64,000 nucleotides of DNA from Malaya genurostris (GCF_030247185.1 NC_080572.1:122388928-122452927), one strand, 5' to 3'. Shown: positions 34,453 to 47,280, numbered from the stretch's first letter. The notes: generated by a model from the sequence alone, not told the origin. Made by a program: numbers and translations.

Positions 34453-35128
34453 ACCCGGTACCAGTGTCTTTTGTTTATTAAGTTTATTCAAAATGTGCTG
34501 TTTTTCGGTATTATCCACCACTACCATCACCACATGTTACCAGAAAAGAGTGATCTCAATAAATCCATCATGGCGGTTGCAGTATTATGGCATGACCTGC
34601 CTGTTGGAACCGGATATTACCCGTTTGCTTTTGATGCACAATTGGCCTCGAAAATCGGTTGTAGAGAAGTACTGCGTAAATTATCAGTGGATTTTTAGTA
34701 GCGTACTAAAAGTAGTTTTGTTTGTTTACTGTTCCGTTTAGGGTAGAAGCGGCTAATAACAATTTAACATCAAAAATCACCGTCATTCTCGACTATATTG
34801 ACCAAAATGGTCAGTATGCAACCGGACGCGTGCGTTTTTATCGATTTTGTGTTGGAGAGTGTATCTTGAGATGTTTAACTGCACAATTATACTTCGAATC
34901 GATGTTCCAGGGGACCTTTCACCACCGGTCTGTACAAAAGCAATGCAAAGATTTAGCATTACATTCCTTTTGTGCAATTTGGCCTTACTGTCTCAACAGA
35001 CTTTGCAGCCGGTTCAAAACCTACAGAATCATTGCATGGCTAATATTACCACACTACTGACACTTAGAATTCTTCCTGGTCAGGACTTGAACATACGACA
35101 ATTGGCTTGTAAGACTGGTCTGTTCTGA
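34453..35128 (+). pseudogene. Possible decayed alpha-carbonic-anhydrase-like gene
   Basis: Three pieces in order resemble the second half of alpha-carbonic anhydrase, the zinc enzyme that hydrates CO2. After an acceptor-like 'ttctttcgttatag' (ends 34452): a histidine-rich piece with PEKSDLNKSIMAVAVL. After a good acceptor 'tactgttccgtttag' (ends 34741): VEAANNNLTSKITVILDYID, like the segment following 'GxAVLAVLF'. In another frame: RIDVPGDLSPPVCTKAM, comparable with YxGSLTTPPCTEAV, then LALLSQQTLQPVQNLQN and ILPGQDLNIRQL, comparable with 'PISxxQLxxFRxL' and 'NYRPxQxLNxR', ending at the stop at 35126-35128. The frame change near 34850 and the poor PPC motif suggest a pseudogene. The assignment rests on remembered motifs and is uncertain. 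The 144-codon frame at 34307-34741 overlaps it in a different frame. Confidence 0.35.
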
Positions 35129-35289
35129 TCTGTATGGTGGCGACATTTTTATTGAAACGCTTTGGTGTTGGTTTACGCCTGCCAATACAATGATTTTAAC
35201 CTTAAAAATGTTCCGTGTTTTTCTTCACATTACTCGTTAAAAGCCCAACAATGTTTTAGATCTCTTTCACAATCTCTAAATAGTTTTTA

Positions 35290-35881
35290 GCTTGTCCAAT
35301 CGGTAAACTTTTATTCTCTCAACGTTGGCAATCGTACGATTGCCATGATGAGATCCCTGGCCGCCCAACAACATCTGTTACTGAAGTAAACATTGAATCG
35401 GCGAAGCAAATCGTGTTGCAAAATCGTTCTGTACCGATTAGGGAGATTGCTATGTTGTTGGGCATCTCTTATGGATCAGCCGAACACATTTTAACTGATG
35501 TTTTAGGTTTGAAACGCGTCGCTTCTAGGCTGGTGTCAAAAAAGCTTTCATTCAAAAACAGCGTGGTGTTGATGTGGCCATATAGATGATTTCCAACGCA
35601 GATAGTTACCCCACATTCATCGAATGCATCATAACTGGTGATGAGGTGTGGATCTATGAATATGACGTCGAAACCGCACAACAATCGACCAAATGGCGCA
35701 ACGAAGGCGAGCCGTTGTTCTAAATTTTCATCCATTATAAAAATCGCCACACGAAAATTTTTCAACTTCTTTGTATAGACGCCAAACAAAAATTAATCGT
35801 ACGATATGCGCCAAATTTCACAGAATGTGTATAAAAGTGGTGCCAACGTTGAGAGAATAAAATTTTACCGATTGGACAAGC
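35290..35881 (+). mobile_element. Deleted mariner with 40-bp inverted ends
   Basis: The left end 'gcttgtccaatcggtaaact' at 35290, continuing to 'ctctcaacgttggca' (35330), is matched by the right end 'tgccaacgttgagagaataa', finishing at 35881 with 'ccgattggacaagc'. The ends pair over about 40 bases with two or three mismatches. TA precedes the left end. The right flank lacks an immediate TA, so that boundary may have drifted. At 592 bp it is less than half of a full mariner. It lies just after the carbonic-anhydrase-like remnant. Confidence 0.85.
35347..35733 (+). pseudogene. Mariner transposase pseudogene
   Basis: The first piece reads GRPTTSVTEVNIESAKQIVL, then PIREIAMLLGISYGSAEHIL, then TDVLGLKRVASRLVSK. 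This is the mariner linker and second helix-turn-helix. After a shift a second piece begins at about 35587: MISNADSYPTFIECIITGDE then VWIYEYDVETAQQSTKWRN, stopping at 35731-35733. TGDE carries the first catalytic aspartate, and EYDVET-QSTKWR is the usual following motif. The rest of the catalytic domain is missing except for a blurred tail before the right end. It cannot be active. Confidence 0.8.
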
Positions 35882-36515
35882 GCGGGAATATTAAAATGAA
35901 AATTCCGGTTCTTTTTTTATCATAAGGAATATTAATTTAAAAAATAATTTATACCGAGAAGCTGAATAAATAAATTCGAACTGTAAGATCTTACATACAA
36001 CCCTAGAAAAAATCGTGTAAATCATTTTGCGCGCTTGCGTGTTGTTCTGGGTATCTTTTTCGACAATTTGGTTAATTCTTGTGTCAAGTTCCATCATTGA
36101 ATGAATTATACTTCTAAACTTGCGTCTAATGAGAATTAGTGTCAACTGTAAATGTCATAACTTAACAAACAGGATTCAAGAATCTTTAGGCGTTGTTTGG
36201 GTAAGCTGAACCTCCAAACATTTTTAAATTAATTTGTGTTTCTCAATCGTATAAATGTTTATGACCTGACTCTGAAGTTTCATTTTCAAAAACGTTTCGG
36301 AATAGCATACGTGTGCGTGTTTATCCGGTTCTTGCATTTAACGTTTTTTAGACTGTCGCTACGGGACGAAGCATGGAATATACCGACCGTAACAAACAGA
36401 CCAATCATGCTATCTATCTCCAGCCGCAGTTGGCACAAAACCTTTGAATGCAAAAGCGTTTGTTTTCGAAGCAAATTCTGAGTTATGTGTAAGCCACAAT
36501 GGGTCTGCTCAATAT
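35882..36515. other. AT-rich stretch with an M1-like scrap
   Basis: 'ccctagaaaaaatcgtgtaa' at 36001 matches the complement of the M1 right end, so a fragment of that MITE lies here. Otherwise there are only short frames without motif. Confidence 0.4.
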
Positions 36516-36517
36516 AG

Positions 36518-38262
36518 GACCCAAGTAGCAAATGTAACTTATTGAAATTTCAAGAGGTTCTGCAACTGTTGTAGAATTGTTTTTTTATGTTAGATAAGTT
36601 CAGAAAGATATTCAAATATATAAAAATCGGTTGTGCAACTTATCACTATTAAGTTTTACAATGATACCCAAAAATTCACTATAGAACAATTGTGCAGCAA
36701 ATCACCAACTTGCCCACGTTGCACTAGCAGTTATAGAAGCTCTGTAAAAACTTTTACATCGTCGAAACGAAGTAGAGCCGAAGTAACTAAAACAATTGTT
36801 CAACTTATCGAAAATTTTCCAAATGACTGTCATAATTGCTACTATACTGTCCTACTCAATATATGCCGAAATGGCTGTTTATCTCATGTGAAAAAAGAAT
36901 AGTGAAATTATGCTCTCCGCAAGGCAAAAAATAATAGACCGAATTGAAACCCGCACAGTAAAAACTATTTTGCTCCCGAGTCCGCATAGTCTTGGTTGCC
37001 TCGTGAAATATTAGGTCAGTGTGTGCAGATTTCTTCATTTTTCGAAACACAATTCGAAACTTGCAAATAAGTTGTACCAGATTTATCTGTTTGAAATGAA
37101 CGCAAAACTTACCGACACGAGAATATTATCATAAAAGTTTCAGAAATACAGCATTACATATGCAAAAACAAAACAATTTGTATCCGGTTTTTATCTCGCG
37201 AAAAAAATTAACAGACCTGATATCACTTTTTAAAGATATTGAAAGAAAAGTTAAGTTCATCATAGTTACTCTCCTAGTTATATATTACCGCTCGAGCAAC
37301 TTGTTTTTGCAACTAAAGCAAACCTACAGTGCGTATCACAAAAGTCGGGTTCACTAAGATGAATGACTTAATTATATTGTTGTTTAAGTCAACTAGTTTG
37401 ATAAATATAAAAACAACTATTTTGATAAAAATAAAAACAAAAATTTCTCTAATAAAATTTTACACGTTTGTATTTTCTTTTATTTAGGTGAACTAAATTA
37501 TTACGTTGGGTGAACCATTCTCTTTTCAACACCCTGTTGCCCTCGATGCCATATTGGAAAATATTGAGGAAAAATTCATTTCAAGATTTTTCAGATTAGT
37601 TGAAACATCAATATGATTAAAATCGTCTGAAAAGGTGTATGCATGTTTGATAGCTTTCTTATACATATTTTGAACACTATTCCGATTAAGTTCATTAAAA
37701 AGAAGAGATTGTTATTTTCATAGAAATTGATGTGCAATCATCAAAACACGTACATTCAAAGGCGCTTGAAAATTTCAGGCGTACGAAGACATGTTTCACG
37801 AAAAAAATTGCAGTTCGTTGTCGATTTTCTATTTACTAAAACATAAAAGATCAATTCTACAATATGTAGTATTACCATTTAATGCAGAATGTTTTTAAAG
37901 TTCCATGTTTGTGTTACGAGCAGTTGTTTTGAAAATCAAATGTGAAACTTATTCATTAGAGATTATGTTTGCTATTCAATTCAATTCTTGTTTTCATTAC
38001 GTAGTAGTTTCCATGAGTTTCACAATTGTTTTTTCGCTGATTGAATTGCAGTATTTGTAATGAGATCGATGCATGAGTTTTTGTATCAGTTGCACAATAA
38101 ATGTGAATAAATGTTCCTAACTAAAAGATATGTTGCACAATAAAGAAAAATTGCGCTTTTTCCATAACACAACAGTTACTAGAATAGTAATATAAACTAA
38201 TTTGATAAATTTCACAATCAATATAAAAATACAGGACAGCAACTTAACGTGCTGATTGGGGA
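36518..38262. mobile_element. Candidate long MITE, ends tentative
   Basis: The left edge 'acccaagtagcaaatgtaac' and the right edge 'caacttaacgtgctgattgggg' (complement ccccaatcagcacgttaagt) are a weak inverted pair. Between them 'ttgtgcaacttat' and 'gttgcacaata' motifs recur near both ends (36630-36800 and 38085-38150), as subterminal repeats do. The interior is AT-rich with no protein. No target duplication could be confirmed. It may be two elements side by side. Confidence 0.35.
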
Positions 38263-38286
38263 ATATGAGTGTCATTTATTATTATA

Positions 38287-39270
38287 CTAAAACCTCATTT
38301 TCGCGAACTTTTTTTACGCGCATTTAATTTACGCGATTTTTTCTTACGCGCTTAATTTGAAATAACGCGATTTTTCATTTAATCGCGTAAAACAAGGTTT
38401 TTCCATAATGGTGGAAATATCAATTTATATGCATAAGCAAAACAATCTGCTTTCAGGGAATTGAATGTTGTGAATAGTATATGAATAGTATAGTACTAGA
38501 TTGTTTAGTTTCGAAGAATCTAAATAAGATCTTGGGCATCCAAGAATTCTCTTGGAAACAGATATTGTATATCATCACTTAACGGGTGACTTTTGTATGA
38601 CTATTGAGTGTGGTATGTACTCGTAGGAATAATTACAGAAAATTGCCATACTTTGATAAGATCTGTAGAAGAACTCGCTCATCCAAAACCTCCTCGTAAC
38701 AAGCCTTAAGGTCTACCAATGTAACCGATGACTTTAGCGAGTTTATTGATTGTGGCCTATACTTTTTGTGTTTCAATCAATTTATCAATCAATCATTGCG
38801 ACAAATTATTAGGAATTGCTGGTTCATCCAAATATTACTTGGAGTTCAAGTAAAGGATTGAAAAACTGTACATAAACTGCTGAATGCTCATGTAAATCTT
38901 AAGACCTGTTTTCACTGATGTTCCTGCACAACTGGGAACCTACCTTGAACAGCTATAAATAGACAAGTAAGCAATGTGTAGCTCTAAAAATATGAACCAC
39001 AAACAAAAAATGTATTAGCCGTTGTATTTCTTGCTGTGACACAGTGTAGTCCTTAAGGACAATACTTCAAGTAGTTCTAGGATCGTGGAACATCTTTTAA
39101 ACATTTCCATAGTATCAGAACATACTCAGAAGGTCATCAGGCGCTAAAGCATCGGGCGTAGTAGGATTGTTCGTGTTATTTACACTAAAATCAAACAATA
39201 TTTGAAAAACCTTTTTTTACGCGAAAAACTTGAAATAACGCGGCTCTGCGCGAAAATTGAGGTTCCAGTG
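38287..39270. mobile_element. 984-bp TA-flanked MITE with 'acgcg' subterminal repeats
   Basis: The left end 'ctaaaacctcattttcgcga' and the complement of the right end 'cactggaacctcaattttcg' match after a two-base gap, and TA flanks both sides (38285-38286, 39271-39272). Tips of the CA(G/C)TGGAACCTC kind are found in pogo/Tigger-type elements. Close to both ends 'ttacgcg' and 'aataacgcg' are repeated six or more times, in both orientations. The interior (38.4-39.2 kb) is AT-rich without a protein. Confidence 0.8.
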
Positions 39271-39272
39271 TA

Positions 39273-42165
39273 CAATCTTCAGAACCAAGTTGTTAGTATT
39301 ATGCATGATGAAAGGTAGTTTATGCGAAAAAAACAATTGAAGAAACCCCAAAATTTCGTTCGGGAAGCTTCAAATCCTGTCACGATGTTTCGTTGTTTCC
39401 ATTCGACATTGATGGGACACTAATTCCATCGTCCTTGTTAACAAGCAAGAACTGATTCTGCGAAAAATTACTGGCTGTCAAATAACCGTGTAGTGAGCAT
39501 AGGCGTATAACATTCAATCACCGGGCGTGGATGATTCCAAATTTTCTTTTTCCCGCCATCGGTCAAAAGGAATCCTCTCCTTCCGACCGGCCTTCCAAGA
39601 GCTGTGTGTTTGATCATTGCACGGCCAAAGCGCGGTATTTTTATTTTTCGCTATAATACGCGCTGTATCCTTTATTGGCAGCCTCAGTCCAAGCCGACGT
39701 ACGATTCTCTTGTTCGGGATCCAGGTTGGTTGGATCAATAAGATACATTTTCTTGTTCGGATTTTTCTTCTTAACTTTGAATGGCGGTTAAGGCGCCAGT
39801 GGGGAATTCTTGCGATGTATTTCAGTTCCTTTTCGACAGAGACATCGTTGTGAGATGGCCCTCGAAAACAAGTAGATCAATATCGGCATCCAGCGGTTGA
39901 CAACGACGCGAGTTGATGTGGGAGACGAAACTGATGAGCCTTCTGGTGACAGAAGCTCTATTTCTTTTGGTTTCACAATCCCACCGAACAGAAGGGAACC
40001 GAACGACGTTATCAAAAGAAATAGACGTCATTCCATGGAGCTGTCCCCTTGCCATTCCAAACCAGTCGGTTTCGAAAGATTCAGAGTCCGTGTCGAAAGC
40101 GCAGGAGGAAAGATGTTTGACATAATAAAATGCTTGTTTTCGATGATGAAAAAACATACCAGCATTGATCTGGATCCTATTCTATTTGGTTCACTTCACA
40201 GACAGGAGGGATTCGACGGGAGCAAATGTGTAACAACAAGAGAACAAAAGATATCTAAACATAATTTGATATGTCTCGAGCATCATTTTTTCCACCTAAG
40301 TCTGGGTCTCGGAAGAACTCAGACTCTGCCGCCGTTCGAAACGCATTCTGAATAATTCATCATCATGGTGAAGCAATTCCAGGGGTGTTTTACTCGAGGA
40401 CACATCGAGGAGCGCAGGCAGAAAGATTCCCTGCTAATACTGTGGGGCGACCATCATCAATCAATTCCAAATTGTCTGTGCTGCGGGCCTCATATTCGGG
40501 TTGTCAAATGTCACTTTAAAATTTCTTGGATTTTCTTCTCATCGGCGTTTTGTTTCTGTTTTCTCGGTAGAAGAACAATTGGTGGCGAAGTAAATAGTGA
40601 CCCCTGGACAGTCATTTAGCTTGTTCTATTTTAGAATAGTTATAGTTGGAATATTCCTTTTATTTTTGAGGTTATCGATCGTAGATACTTATTCGAAGTA
40701 AATACCTTCATTCATACAAATCATTATGAAAAACAAATGAACGAAAGATTGTGCAGTGCAGACCTCCCGGTGTGGACTGCGTAACGATCAGACGGTTAGC
40801 CTCTTTCGTCAGGCAGACAAACTAAAACGTTAGCTTACAGTAATTAATATTCCATCCGTTTTTCACTTGTGGACTGTTTCCGTGAGCGAACAACACTCCA
40901 AAAAGTGGCAATCATCACTTCTCGAGACAACAAAGAATGTTCTTCAGTGGTTTGTGATCTTCCCAAAAAGCAACCTATCAACTTAGAATAAAGATTCAAT
41001 TAATTAGCAATAAAATTGAATCCTATCAAAATCTAATAAATCATTTTCCAAACCCGCTGGCAGTAGGAAACCGACACAAAATTCAAACTGGTTCAGTTTG
41101 TCTATCGATTTCATGGTTAGACTCATCAGTTGTTTCACGCCTGAATTGACTTGTAGAATCCGAATACCGACGCGCCCAGGCAGAATCATTTCACCGGAAA
41201 AAAAATCACCGAAGATTTAATACCCGTAGCGAAATGAGAAGAATAGAGCTTGGGTCGTAATTAATACATCTGCTGCTGTTCCTCTGAACCGGGAAATAGG
41301 ATCACATTCGGTCCTAAAGCGATGTGGAGTTCGTCTTCTATCCATCGACAAATCTATTTCCTATGTGCTGGATTGAGTTAGAAGTCGGGCCTACCTCTCT
41401 TTCCCTCTCTTTCTCTTTCCTACTTCAGATAGTCAATGCTCAGAATAGGTATAGAGGAAAGACAAGAAGACTCAGAAAACATAAGCGCCGGATCAGACTA
41501 CCAGGTTGGACACCGAAGGATATTTGTCTATTTTTCAATTATGCTTTATGACCTCGAGCCACAGCCGGAAAGTAGAGCTGGCCATTGAATAGAAAGAAGT
41601 AGGAAGAACCCTTGAATAAAAAAAAAACAAACACTCGTCGTAAGGGGATTTAAGCCTGTTCTTGCTCTTCATTCATCATCGTCACCGGCATCATCATCAT
41701 CATTATTAGATACGAACAAATAATAACATAAAAAGCTACACACGGATAACACTCATTTTATAGCATATTAAAACTAACCCCGAGTAGTATTTTGTATCTC
41801 TAAACACATAACGTTACCTTTCGGCTCATCATTTCAGTTGTTATTTATGAATCCTCTATGTTTGTTTGACTACCCACAACAGCTGATTCCAGCTAATGCG
41901 GACTGGAAGGTACGGGATGGGGAACCTAAACAATGAGGACACCCGCTGATCTGAGAATATGTTGAGTTTTAATGTTTTCCGCCGCATAATTACTGGACAA
42001 CATATTTCTTCCTTTGATACGTTAACCATTCGATGTTGTGTTTGTTTGTTATAGGATTTATGTATTTTGACAACTGAAGATAGTTTGCATTTTTAACATT
42101 CAGGTGGAAAAAATATCGAGAACAGGCGATTATGATTATAAGATGCACTGCACAATTTCAAAGAG
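39273..42165. other. Repeat-poor island
   Basis: About 2.9 kb with no recognised mobile element. The longest frame is 152 codons (plus, 39897-40355), with 111-codon and 75-codon minus-strand frames over the same DNA. Neither strand gives a motif, signal peptide or family match. A short CAT-triplet run lies at about 41676-41706. I see no supported gene. Confidence 0.4.
39897..40355 (+). CDS. 152-codon open frame, doubtful
   Basis: It starts MTTTRVDVGDETDEPSGDRS and is charged and serine-rich, with no domain, signal peptide or membrane segment I can see. Minus-strand frames of 111 codons (40157-39822) and 75 codons (40015-39788) cover the same DNA, which lowers belief in either. No splice-site pair or promoter was identified. 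It is listed because it is the longest frame of this island. Confidence 0.12.
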   Translation: MTTTRVDVGDETDEPSGDRSSISFGFTIPPNRREPNDVIKRNRRHSMELSPCHSKPVGFERFRVRVESAGGKMFDIIKCLFSMMKKHTSIDLDPILFGSLHRQEGFDGSKCVTTREQKISKHNLICLEHHFFHLSLGLGRTQTLPPFETHSE

Positions 42166-42175
42166 GTTATGTTTT

Positions 42176-43305
<1,130 letters not shown>

Positions 43306-43540
43306 AACAGGTTTTTGCTAATAAATTTATAAGGAAAGGTTACTGTAATCATCTTGATTTAAGCGATCTATGGGAGCATCTGATTAGATTACTCGTTGTA
43401 ACCGATTTATAAATATACATAGTTTGTCATAATTGTAACTTTGAAAAATATTTCACTTTTTTTAAATTGATTGAGGAATATACGGCACGCGACGCATTAG
43501 AAATGTAATTTGGATGTCAAATGTTATATTATTGGAGGTC
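43306..43540. other. AT-rich gap, nothing recognised
   Basis: No frame or repeat of note. Confidence 0.4.
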
Positions 43541-43544
43541 TTAG

Positions 43545-43730
43545 GCAAAAGTCTGGATACTTTTACTTTACTCCATCTATGAGAGCCTGTACAGGTGTAT
43601 CCGGTTCCTTTTCCTAATTATTATCCACTTCCTAATAATTTCATTTACATCCCAGTTATCCCGGTTAATAAAAGTCCAATACGATTCGATTGGACGTAGT
43701 TCAGTGAAGTTCGGTTGTGTCATGCCTTAG
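43545..43730 (-). pseudogene. Tc1/mariner transposase C-terminal fragment
   Basis: The minus strand reads GMTQPNFTELRPIESYWTFI, then NRDNWDVNEIIRKWIIIRKR. After a shift it reads VQALIDGVK and a close such as SKVKVSRLLPK. 'ELRPIE-YW' is the motif with the last catalytic acidic residue in several Tc1/mariner groups, and 'VQ-LM-GVK-K' is their usual ending. It is diverged from the 27111 copy and belongs to another family. No terminal repeats were recognised. It is a short, dead relic. Confidence 0.65.
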
Positions 43731-44365
43731 GAAACAAATAGCCATCAAAACAGTATCATGAATCAGCGAAATGAAAATTTTGTGAAAAATGAAACCACAT
43801 AATTTTTATTTCGTTGTTACATTCGTCAGTCTTTATCAGGGCGCTTTGAAAATAGTATGAAATAATTCATATGTTTACAATAGAAAAAACAGTTGGAACA
43901 TGAACTATCACGAATATTTTAACATCTAGAATCTTCAAAAAAACTTTTCGGGAGACTCAAAGTTTATTAACAAGTTAAAAATATATTTCGGAATCACTCC
44001 ATCAGATGGAATTAGTGTGCTTGCTATGGTACAAATTTCAATATCAAAATTATGCTCTAGTGCAAAAACTAAAAGATTTAGAGCGATTTTGTTTTCTACA
44101 AAAATGTTCGGAAAGTAGCGCACATTATGAAAATCATATTAGTTAGAAACTCACTCACCCAGTGGCACTAATGGGATTACAATTTTGCCAAAGAAAACTG
44201 ATTCTATTATATCTTTACAATATGATGAGATAGAATCTTACTGTTTTTGGAACGAATGTTCCGAAGTGCAAAACAGGTCAAATAGTGTACACAGTATTGA
44301 AAGTTTCTTTCATTGGTAACCCTAGTGTGCAATTCAAGGTTGGAAATTACTGCAGCTCAAGATCA
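43731..44365. other. AT-rich stretch, nothing recognised
   Basis: No family resemblance was seen; the 62-codon minus frame at 44123-43935 has no motif. Confidence 0.4.
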
Positions 44366-44367
44366 TG

Positions 44368-44660
44368 TGTTTATTTATTTATTTATTTATTTGGGAGCAG
44401 GAAAAAGCCCGATGGAGATGAAATTTGGTAATCTCTCTCTCTCTCTCCAGCAGGCATAAAACCTCCTCATCATTTCTATTTGTATTACAAGGATCCAAAA
44501 GATACAGCAATTAAAACTTAATCTATAACCCTATAACTAGTTGATGACACCAGGGGCGGTAATAGTGCTCTAGCTTAAAGGGTGAGAAAAAGTGAAAAGT
44601 GAGTAGGTAAATGGTATATAAGGCTTGGTGAGGGTGTGGGATAGTAAACGTTGACTTATT
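44368..44660 (-). mobile_element. Non-LTR retrotransposon 3' end, truncated copy 1
   Basis: A TTTA repeat (44368-44392, the tail read on the plus strand) is followed by 'gggagcaggaaaaagcccga', a CT run, 'ccagcaggcataaaacctcc' and 'aactagttgatgacac'. The same series occurs at 47335-47510. It is a 5'-truncated copy holding only the 3' untranslated end, so it lies on the minus strand. Confidence 0.75.
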
Positions 44661-44679
44661 GAAATGATTTTTTTTTCAT

Positions 44680-45420
44680 TTGCTTGCAAAAAATCGAATT
44701 TCTCAAGAAGGGAAGAAGAAACTTTCTACTCTGAAACTTGAGTTAAAACCTTAAGGTTTTTTTTTTCAACTAAAAAAAGAAAAAAAATAGGCCAAAGTTT
44801 GAAATATTTTTCTTTTTCTATTAATTTTTAACTTTTTTCAATAAATAAACTATAAAGGTTGTTTAATGGAATTACTTATGTGAAAGCTACGGAAAAGACG
44901 CACATTTCATATCTTGGACAAACTTTTGCATCTTTATTACATTTTTCAGTGTAGGCTGTTGAAAAAAAGGCCCTTTTTTGTAAACGCAAAACTTCAAAAA
45001 ATCATATCTCAAAAATTCCATGTACCATATTGAAATAAAAAAATACTGATTTTGATGAAGCTCATATCTTTATTTTCGTCATTTTTGTATTCAATTGTGT
45101 AAAAATTCATTTCACCTCGGTTTTAAGCATTAGGTCTTCCGATTTGTTTTCATCGAATGGAGAGACCGATTCGACACAAGACTGATTTTTATAAAGAGCG
45201 TATGTATTTTTGCAAGCACTTTGTTTTTTCAAATCACTGTAATTCGAGAACTACAAATTCGAGAACTACGAGAAGACTAAAAAAATATATTAAATCAAGT
45301 GTACATAAAAAAGGGTAATGATTTTTCTACAGCTGTAATTTAGTTTTCAATCAGCATATTAATTTTTTTTATTTCAAACATTATATTTAAACCCGCATTT
45401 GAAGTCAGTTTAAATAGTGT
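44680..45420. repeat. R2 dispersed repeat, copy 4 (degenerate)
   Basis: 'gactgatttttataaagagc' and 'gtatgtatttttgca' near 45180 match R2 copy 1 ('gactgatttttaaaaagggc'), and 'cactgtaattcgagaactac' matches 'cgttgtaactcggaaaccgt'. The left boundary is uncertain. The part from 44880 to 45100 may belong to a related repeat. Confidence 0.5.
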
Positions 45421-46270
45421 AAAAAAGTACACCCGTTTGTCACTAGAGGTGCTGTTAGTGTCACCGTACAGTGAGAAATATATGTTTATTTGATTTATGC
45501 TGAAAAGCAGTTGCTAGAAAAATTTGAGCACACTTGGATGAAATTTACTTCAATGTTTACACTGAAAAAATCGGATAATTTCAACATATTCCCTGTTCGT
45601 TCTTATTTAAAAAAAAAGTCGATTAAAGGACAAAAAGCGAAACGAACAATTGTAAGACACTGAAAACTTAAGAACACATCGAATCATAGTAGTCAATTAC
45701 AATCAGAATGTTTCGCTTTTTGGCAGATTTATTGCCAAAACGTGCTCATTCCATCAACGTTCTAAATTTGTATGAAAAGCTTCTTTAATTTAATCAGGAT
45801 TGTTTCAGACAACTTAACCGGCATAAAACCGACGCTAAGTCTTCAATTATTTTTATGTTCAGATTGGTAGCTTTGAGCATGACATTATTTAACATCAGAA
45901 ATAAAAAAGTTTAGCTAACTTATATTCAATGCAAGGAATCCACTTAAATTTTCTAAAAAATTTGTCTTGGAATTAGTGCTAAATAATAGTTATATACTCT
46001 AATTAACCATTTTATATCAGAAAAATATTTTTTATTGCTATAATAACTCGTAAACATGCCATCGGACCGTATTTATAAGAAGTTTCTTAAACATTTGTGG
46101 GCAATACCGTCGAATTAAAAGTTTTTGAAATACATTAACTCAACAAAATAATTCTCATGTCGAATAAGTAATTTTTTTGTCGTGAATACAACTTACTTTA
46201 CTATGGAGCGCCTTTTCAAAATTTACCCTATGAGAGAGTGATTAGTTTTTGATCTTGAATATCTCTTGTA
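45421..46270. other. AT-rich stretch, nothing recognised
   Basis: No gene or element recognised. Confidence 0.4.
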
Positions 46271-46274
46271 CCTA

Positions 46275-46894
46275 CCCGATAAGATGGTAATAACAGAATT
46301 TTAACAACTGGAGTAATTTATTTCAGAAATATTTTGAAGCAAATTTTGAAATGTTTTTGGCTGGTAAGCTGTTAAAATAACAAAAATCATAACAAAAAAG
46401 ACTCTAGCGGGAACAAAATCGTAACAGATTTTGAAAAGTTCGTATCACAATTATTATTGAATTTGATATAACTAAAGAAGTCCGAAAGCAGAAATTTATA
46501 ACACTAGTTGTAGAAAATTAGATAGCAAATTTAACACAGAAAAACTATATCACATCCAACTGTTAGCATCGTTTCAATTCAAAATTGTCGAATGATTTTT
46601 TTTATTTAATGAATAATTTATTTAGTGGTCTGGTTTCTTCTTTTAGTTCTTTGAAATTCTGATATTATATCATTATAGCAACGGAAGAACTCCTTTTTTT
46701 CAATTAATGATCTTTATCATGAGTCTTGCAAATGAAAATAAAACATCATAACTGATTTTGTTATTATATAGTTATCATAAGTTTTAATTTTCAACTGTTT
46801 CCATTTGTTAAATATCTCAAAATAACACAAATTGTTATACATATCAACTGTTGATATACTTGTGTTATGATTTTGTTATGTACATCTGATCGGG
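46275..46894. mobile_element. 620-bp TA-flanked MITE
   Basis: The left end 'cccgataagatggtaataac' and the complement of the right end 'cccgatcagatgtacataac' match at 15 of the first 20 positions, with TA outside both. Internal 'aaatcataacaaaa' and 'tgttatgattttgttatg' motifs repeat toward the ends. No protein. The 'acccgatcaga...ataacaaaatcataaca' wording is one I know from mosquito DNA. Confidence 0.7.
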
Positions 46895-47280
46895 TAACGT
46901 CTAAATAAACTTTTTGCTACATGCCATCGGAAATATGATCATCATTTTATTTTAATATTTTCAGCTGTATGACATAATCGCTAATAATTTAAAACTAAAG
47001 TGCAATGTTTGGTATCAACATGCCATGCTAGATGGCGCGTTAGATGTTCAGTCATAATTTTGTAAGCTCATAGCTTAGTGATCCGTAGAAGGATTTATAA
47101 AATCTAACGATCAATAAGATCGAAATTTACATGTGTTGCAACAACATTGAAGTGTTTCAATAGAACACTATTGAAAAACCTATCTGATTTGACCACTGTC
47201 AGCACCACCCAATGAGAACGCAATCTGAGGGAGAGAATAAAATATGTATGGCTGCACAACTGTATCAGTATAAAAATAAA
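46895..47280. other. AT-rich stretch with a small palindromic repeat
   Basis: Contains the partner (47138-47195) of the palindromic repeat at 29078-29137. Nothing else was recognised. Confidence 0.4.

Noticed and set aside
34307..34741. 144-codon plus-strand frame as a gene
   Set aside because: It has no motif, and another frame over the same DNA carries the carbonic-anhydrase-like pieces and acceptor-like sites.
35469..35789. 106-codon minus-strand frame
   Set aside because: It is the shadow of the mariner transposase remnant on the plus strand.
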